Positions 58,179-64,000 of a stretch of 64,000 nucleotides of DNA are shown here, piece after piece. This DNA comes from Nemania diffusa (taxonomy: Eukaryota; Ascomycota; Sordariomycetes; Xylariales; Xylariaceae). Numbering within the stretch: the first letter of the stretch is position 1; each line of letters opens with the position of its first letter. The notes below the pieces were generated by a model, which saw only the letters and a program-made list of their open reading frames with translations, searched no databases and had not been told where the DNA came from. The position numbers and the translations under genes were made by a program. The stretch spans positions 2,170,001-2,234,000 of the forward strand of contig JBBPUQ010000002.1 of the NCBI GenBank assembly GCA_038501195.1. The letters run 5' to 3'.

Positions 58179-61038
58179 GATGAGGCTTGTGACCGAGAAT
58201 AATTATGCGACGATGCGGCGCGGGAGTTGTTTAGAGACAAGACATCATGGCTGGAAGTAGTGCGCGCTCGGCTCTGGTAGAGCTCTTATACCACAAACCA
58301 CAGTTCACTTAGGATCTAATACGAGCGCCTACTAGGGTAGCATCATAGCCTCGAAACGGTGAGTCCTGTGGGGAAGTTTGGTTCAAGCAGGGTGCTGAAT
58401 ATGCAGGCTAGTCTTACTAACTCGATATAACGTCTCAATGCTAGGTATGTAGTTCTAAAATGCGACCTAGGCAACAATAGCCCCTGCGGTTTCTCCCTGG
58501 CCCGGGTGTGCCCTCGTTAGCCACCCCGTTCCGATGATAAAACATATCCGCGAACAGTGTTTTTCTATATTTGTCGTTGGGCCGCTCTGCCAGGCCGTTT
58601 GGTTGTCTGCGATGTTCCCCAACGGCGTGCCGATGGTGGTCAGATCATGTCACTAATGCATTGCGATCCGCACAATTGCAACCCCTAGGTGCCAGTGAAT
58701 CAGAAGAGCCCGCTTCCGGCGTTCGAAGATGCTCGCGCTCCCTCGAGAAACAGCGATGTCTAAGACACCCACACATCGCGAGTTTTCAGGCGCGCATTGT
58801 GCTGGTTTGATGCTTGCGGCTCAGTGTCACTGCAGTGGAACAGGTGGCGTCAACTATTCAAAACTGGCAAAGAATTGAGCTCGCCTAATTGAGCTGAGCT
58901 ATAGGTAGGGATGGAGTTGTTGGTGGGGATATCCGTGAAGATGGCAATCGTTTGACGTGCGTCGAGCAGCTATAGGACTTCACGGACCACAGGCTCCGGC
59001 TGGCTGTGTGTATCACGGTCGGGAGTTCCATCCACTCAAGTGTCATTGAATCCCCCGAAGGAACGTGGTCGTGTCATGGTATTGCGCTGCCACGTGAACT
59101 TGACAGATACCGGGCGGGCGTAGAAATGAAAAAAATCACGTACAAGGCATGTCCCAGGATTACGGCGCGTCGTGGTCGCAGCTTACATAGCAATGCTGCA
59201 GCAATACTGCAGCAATATTGTGGCGTTGTGAGGGGGTATAAGCAAGCCTGCCCGTCCTCTTCAGGTCTTACGCTGCCAAGTCCAGAATATCAGCCCCTAG
59301 ACCGCCTTCCGAACACAGAAAGGGCTGGATTAGTCAAGGCGTAGTGAAACAGGACATGCATGTCTCGGTAGAAGCAACGTTATCTGTCGATTGGTCCGGA
59401 AATCCTCGCGTTTGCAAGCCTGTACAGAACCCGTAGGCGGGAGGCACAATTATAACACATGACTCTCCGGACAAGTCCCGGTGCGGTCATACTACCCCCG
59501 CCAAGTGTGAATCCTATTGTCAAATGAGACGCTCGCCTTGACAACCTCCGATTAAGGGATTCTAAGAAAAAAACAACGTCCGGCGGGCTCTATCCCTTCC
59601 TTCGGACCCGAGCGCGAAAGGCGAGGTCCGAGAACAGCTCTACGATGCCTTTTGACTAAGCGGAGTCGGTGGCCCGGGCTTACATATAAGCTCTCCTACA
59701 TATCTCAATGACTATAGTTATCACCAATAATATTACGTATAAGGTTCGTATCGTAGGCATTTCCGTGTGATAGGCTGTCTTAGGATGTACTATCGTAGCA
59801 TCGCAGCATCGTAGGCAGCCCTATTGACCAGGGAAAAGACAATGTAATTTGGGTAGGAATGTCATCGATGATCATGAAAGTACGTCCTATTGGTAGCAAT
59901 CGATCTTTGAGCTTATCAAAGACAAATCGATCTCGGCGTGTATACTTACCGTCACAGGTCTTACTATGGCAAGGTAGCATTTGATGAGACTGAAACGGAA
60001 TGCACCACACACCACACTCGACTTGGATATCGGTCCGCGATCAACCAATTTTTTTTTCAATAACGCGGCGTATTTCACCGAGGCCCCGACGTCCTATACT
60101 TGTGTCGCAAAATGAATTAAGCTCTTGTTACTAAATTGAGGTGTTGCTAGTTGCGCGATCAACCCAGCCTTGTGATAGTCAAGGAAAACTACCCTTTCTC
60201 TCTAACATAGGAATTATGTGACGTCAGTTGTCTCAGGCTATTCCTGTCAATAGCTCAAAAGTCTTGTTTCGTTATGTTGAACTGATGATAGTTAAATCAA
60301 ACTATTTTTATGCTGTTTGAGGTGGCCATGTTGGTGATTTTCTATGTTCAAGGTGCCCTCGAACGAACTCCTTAAATTATGGAAGATCCCTGAATTGGTT
60401 CATCATCCTATTGCGTTACATCCAGATCAATATCCCTACGTACGTAGCTTTGATGACCATCTATAGACCCCAAAATCTCTGACGTGTCTAGCAAACTGCT
60501 AAGTAGCTGTCGCAGGGTGTAGCAGTATAGGAGTTGAGGCTCAATGGCGCTAAATGTTCGAGGGAGAACTCCCCTCCCCCTCACATGATAGTAGCAAACC
60601 ATGCAAACATCCCCTCGGGGTCCGACAGCGTCCCATTAGGGACTTTATCGCCTGAAAGTGGCGTGGTATCTATAATTGGAATCTCATGAAAAAGTATGTT
60701 TTTTAAAGGGAGCCGGTAAGAAAGACTTACAGGGTTCTAAGCACACTGGACAACAGTTATTACGAGAACTAGTACCGGCCCCCTTCTTCGAAAATAGCTT
60801 CGCGCGACTAGAGTCTGCGACGGTATATATCGTAGTTGTACTGATGGCGAAGCAGGTCGGCCTGGCATCAAAGTCTCTCGCTGATAGCGGTGCTTTTCAG
60901 TGACTAGCCCACGGCATATGAGTTCACTGTCTTCTCCATTCTTGTTATTTTGCTTTATATTCCCGTATAATCTAAAGCCCTGTCATAAAGATAACCGAAG
61001 CGTTCTACGACAGCTTCGAGTCTTTCCTTCGGTAATGA
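58179..61038. other. Intergenic region of 2.9 kb left of the NLR relic
   Basis: No gene is supported. It holds the P450 promoter (58179 onward) and then mixed-composition DNA. A short iterated GCTGCAGCAATACTGCAGCAATA lies near 59193-59217. Small open frames at 58571-58810, 59006-59344, 59780-60078 and 60676-60903 show no recognisable domain. Some could be further debris of the pseudogene on its 3' side, but I see no motif to prove it. Confidence 0.45.
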
Positions 61039-63940
61039 CTAACCCTTACGTACGCTAGATATTAGCGCCTTCTTCAAGTAACGATCTTCACTTCCATGGT
61101 GTCTCCCGATAGTTTGGTAGTGCTTTCTGTCTGTAGTTTGGCGTAGGGGACCTCTCGGGCATTCCGATGCTATGCGTCGAACCTTTTCGTCTTCGATATA
61201 ACGTGATATGAACCGAGCGCGCTGCACTGACACTGCTTGATGCGGGCTAGTCAAGAGTAACAGTCGTTCTTCTAATTCAGGATTTTGCTGTAGAGCTTTC
61301 TCGACAGCAGTGTTTGGTAAATCTTTTCCGCCAGCCAGACTAGACCCACGTTCTCTTGAGTCGCTATACTCGAATAATATCTATTGTACTATTTGAGCTT
61401 CCAGGTCGCTGCAATAGGAACCTCGTAACCGAGTTCCGCTCAAGCAACGTATGACTAGTCTTTGGTGCGCAAACTCTAATAGCAGATGGAGTGGCTCTTG
61501 CTCAACAGTGAGGGAAAAAGCCCTGGCGTCCGCCTCCGACGCTAGTAGGCCAGCTACGAAACGCCAACATATATCGTAACGCAGGTTGTATTTATTCTTG
61601 AGAAGAAACTCAGCTGGCCAAGCCTCCGGATCGTTTCTATCCCTAAACCGGAAACATTTTAATTGTTGTTTCTCTTTCCATTGTCATACAGAGTAACGTG
61701 CTCCAAAGTACTCTTGGAAAGTGAGATGTGGAAAATGATAGTTTCGTCTTTTAGCCTTTGGCGAGGGATCCGATGAACGAAGGAAGGAGACTCGCCTGAG
61801 CAATCTGTCTAGTGGCATGAGCCTGTTACCACTGCGGCTAGAATGTTTGGATGCCGCGCTACGGTGCTCAGACTCAAAGTCGATAACGTCATCGCTAACA
61901 ACTTTCTGATCAAAGGCGTTCTGTATTTGATGCGGGGCCATTTTCTCTAGGTTCTGTGCGACCTTTTTTCCATAATGCTTGTTTTATTTTCTAGTAAATA
62001 GTCGTTATTGTCTCTTGTGTGTTCGGTTAGTTAGATTTAATGCTACCACGATCATCATCCCAGGTGTAGCAAAGAACGTCAAGTTGGATCGGGATCCGTA
62101 CAAGACCTTCAATCAGCGGATGATCGCTAAAAAACGATCGAAAATATTCCACTTTTCCTAAGTCTTATTTGCTCGAAATTAAATCAGACCGTGTCGAGTT
62201 GGAGATGAAATGAGCTAATATTCAGGGGAAGTCTTGCGTTAGGGCGAGCGGTAATAATAGCATTTGGCTGATTGAGGAGCTCTTCAAGAAAGCGGAACAT
62301 ATTCCTTTCTAAGTCTTGTAACAATTCGTCTATACAGTTAATAATAAATGAAACTTCAGTCCCTCTAGTCTGGTTTAGAGTATCTCATAAGGCACCAGAG
62401 AGTTTGTCGCGCTTTGGGTGTCGAGCATAATACTCGTGGCGAGACAGTTCTTGAAAGCTGTACTCGGCGCTTCTGCGTCTCTCTTCGAACTTCAGATTCC
62501 GTAATGGTACCCACAGTACCTAGTTGAACAAGTCTGACCATAAATTGCCCTGAATGAATTGATAAACGATATTTTTGCGCAATGTAGTTTTACCTACTCT
62601 AGCGCTCCGTGGATCATAAGGCGCCTAGGTTCCACGTAGCGTCCGCCAGTATGGCGATTTTGCCAGCGAGTGGCCAGTGTGATTTCACTCTCTTCCTGAG
62701 ACAATTGAGCTATTATTGGAGACTGATGGTTTTCGGATACATTTGCTGCACTCTCCACGATGGCTAAATTAATATAACACCGGTCCATTGGAAGCTGGTT
62801 ACTCGAGAGTCGTCCAATCTTCAGATGATCCTGCGAATAGCACTCGGTGCGCATATATGTGTTTGCTATCTTAATAGGGGATCCTTCATGAATACGTCGA
62901 AGAAAAGTTTCGATCTGTCTAGCAACTAAATTATAGTCTCTATCGTTAGGACTATCAAATTTGTTCATTTGAATATGTGTTCGGTAGAGGGAAATAGGAT
63001 GAGGCACAAAGTCGAGCGTCGCGGAGACTTGGTCCACTAGCTGGGTTGCGTTAGCCCCAGCGACTTTGAAATAGAGAACGAGAAGTATATCATACCGGTG
63101 TTCCTCCATCCCGTAGCCAAGGAATTATCTTACGTGGGAGACTTGTCAATCCAGCCTCATAGAATGTGACAATAGCATCGCTAAGTTCATTGCTTCGACA
63201 GAAACTCGCAAAGTGTCGTACCAGTTCTTCCAAATTAAAATTCGATTTCACATATTTCAACAGACCGGATACATTCTTATTTTGGATAGAAGCCTAGGCC
63301 CTTAAACCCGGCTCTGCCCAAGTAGCTACGTTCTGAAACGAACTATAACGAAATGGAGTCACTAGGAAGACGATGCCGCGCGTCGCCTGTCCTACGGCGA
63401 GATATTCTTCCTTGGCCAGAAAAAGCGTCTTCATCAAGATGACGCCGCGGAGACATGATGCAATAAAGACGATTGGCTGGCTATTTTTCGTCGCTGGAGG
63501 GCGGTTCTCGATGCTAGCAAGTAGTAGCCGGGCGAATTTGTTGATGGTCTTTTAAACCAGGTCCGACCGTTCGAATAGATCAGCGGCCAGTCGAAGGTAG
63601 ATATACGTGCATTCGGTGTCCGCTTAGGTAGCATTCCTAAGTCGGCTAGCCAGTTGACTGGTTCCTTTCCCTCTTGCTTCCAGTTCCATGTTCGCGGCGA
63701 ATTGGTATCGAGGCCATGTGTCGCAATGATCTCGATGTCGGCCGCGACTGAACTTTCCGGGGGCGGAAATTTTGACAAAGTCTGAAATTCTTCGTATGCT
63801 CTGAAGGCTGTGCTAAACTATCTAGGAGTCGTGTAGTCGAGCGCAAATCTGCGAGCCTCCGGAACAAAAGATAGAACGATAACGCTATGACCCTGCTGGT
63901 GAGGACAGCGACAACATGACTGAGCTTTATTGAAATCATA
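61039..63940 (-). pseudogene. Decayed NLR-type protein: alpha/beta-hydrolase plus NACHT, broken in several places
   Basis: Read on the minus strand from right to left, the fragments keep the order of fungal STAND/NLR proteins. First is a hydrolase-like effector start (DIEIIATHGLDTN, VNWLADLGMLPKRTPNARI, about 63560-63780). Next, in a shifted frame, come QPIVFIASCLRGVILMKTLF and ATRGIVFLVTPF (about 63340-63480), then WAEPGLRA with a TAG stop. MNKFDSPNDRDYN and MDRCYINLAIVE (62594-63109) follow. The P-loop region reads VGKTTL after a one-base frame shift near 62600, then LWVPLRNLK, RIPIQLDVLCYTWDDD (about 62060), HFPHLTFQEYFGARY (about 61700) and YDICWRFVAGLL (about 61560). The hydrolase nucleophile elbow, normally HSLGG-like, reads ASCLRG. 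Intact relatives are signalling NTPases of fungal self/non-self recognition. Multiple stops and frame shifts make this a pseudogene. Its 5' end may lie beyond the window. Confidence 0.82.
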
Positions 63941-64000
63941 TTTGGATGAACGCGCTAGTGTTTTTAGACTATCGGGTATGAATCTATTGATTATCAATCG

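Noticed and set aside
59780..60078. Overlapping minus-strand frames that might be a gene fragment
   Set aside because: No motif could be recognised and no joinable exons were found; left as unannotated sequence.
60676..60903. 75-codon plus-strand frame beside the NLR relic
   Set aside because: No recognisable family; too short and isolated to call.
1..64000. CRISPR arrays, prokaryotic operons or prophage
   Set aside because: No regularly spaced repeats; the split genes with branch-point introns and the protein families are those of a filamentous fungus.

Overview
The window is nuclear DNA from a filamentous ascomycete (Pezizomycotina, probably a sordariomycete). The genes are mostly split by short GT-AG introns of about 50-120 bases with CTAAC/CTAAT-type branch points. 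The sensor kinase is the fungal group III (Os-1/Nik1) type, and gene-free DNA is peppered with the palindromic motif TACCTAGGTA. I find no tRNA, rRNA, CRISPR array or complete autonomous transposon. Exon limits below were worked out by hand from splice consensus, reading phase and protein continuity.

Left two thirds (about 2.9-42 kb), conserved housekeeping and signalling genes: MED14/Rgr1 of Mediator (+, 2941-6299); a short, very GC-rich DUF7053-like gene with a frame problem at its last intron (+, 7134-8079); a BAR-PH-ArfGAP-ankyrin protein of the CSX2 type (-, 9209-12833); a Munc13-like MUN/C2 protein resembling fission yeast Git1 (+, 15127-19363); the HAMP-repeat hybrid histidine kinase NIK1/Os-1 (+, 25163-29229); a 96-residue coiled-coil protein of unknown function (-, 30575-31684); a SAM plus HMG-box transcription factor (+, 34935-36845); and the condensin kleisin BRN1/CAP-H (-, 39206-42041). 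A 179-bp MITE-like element with terminal inverted repeats lies at 32007-32185.

Right third (about 43.7-64 kb), accessory in character: a Zn2Cys6 transcription factor (-, 43681-46448), a MYND zinc-finger protein (+, 48319-50248), a 2-oxoglutarate/Fe(II) oxygenase with a GC-AG intron (+, 52975-54230), a predicted secreted cyclase-family hydrolase (+, 54984-56152), a cytochrome P450 (-, 56412-58178) and a decayed NLR-type (hydrolase-NACHT) pseudogene running to the window end (-, about 61039-63940). The regulator, oxygenase, cyclase and P450 could form a small metabolic cluster, but no synthase or transporter is present, so this is only a hypothesis.

About half of the window is intergenic, with gaps of 2-6 kb holding only low-complexity sequence, short tandem repeats and TAGGTA palindromes. 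I did not find a convincing undescribed system. The items most worth a second look are the MITE, the decayed NLR, the frame break in the DUF7053-like gene, the GC-AG intron and the possible oxidative mini-cluster.
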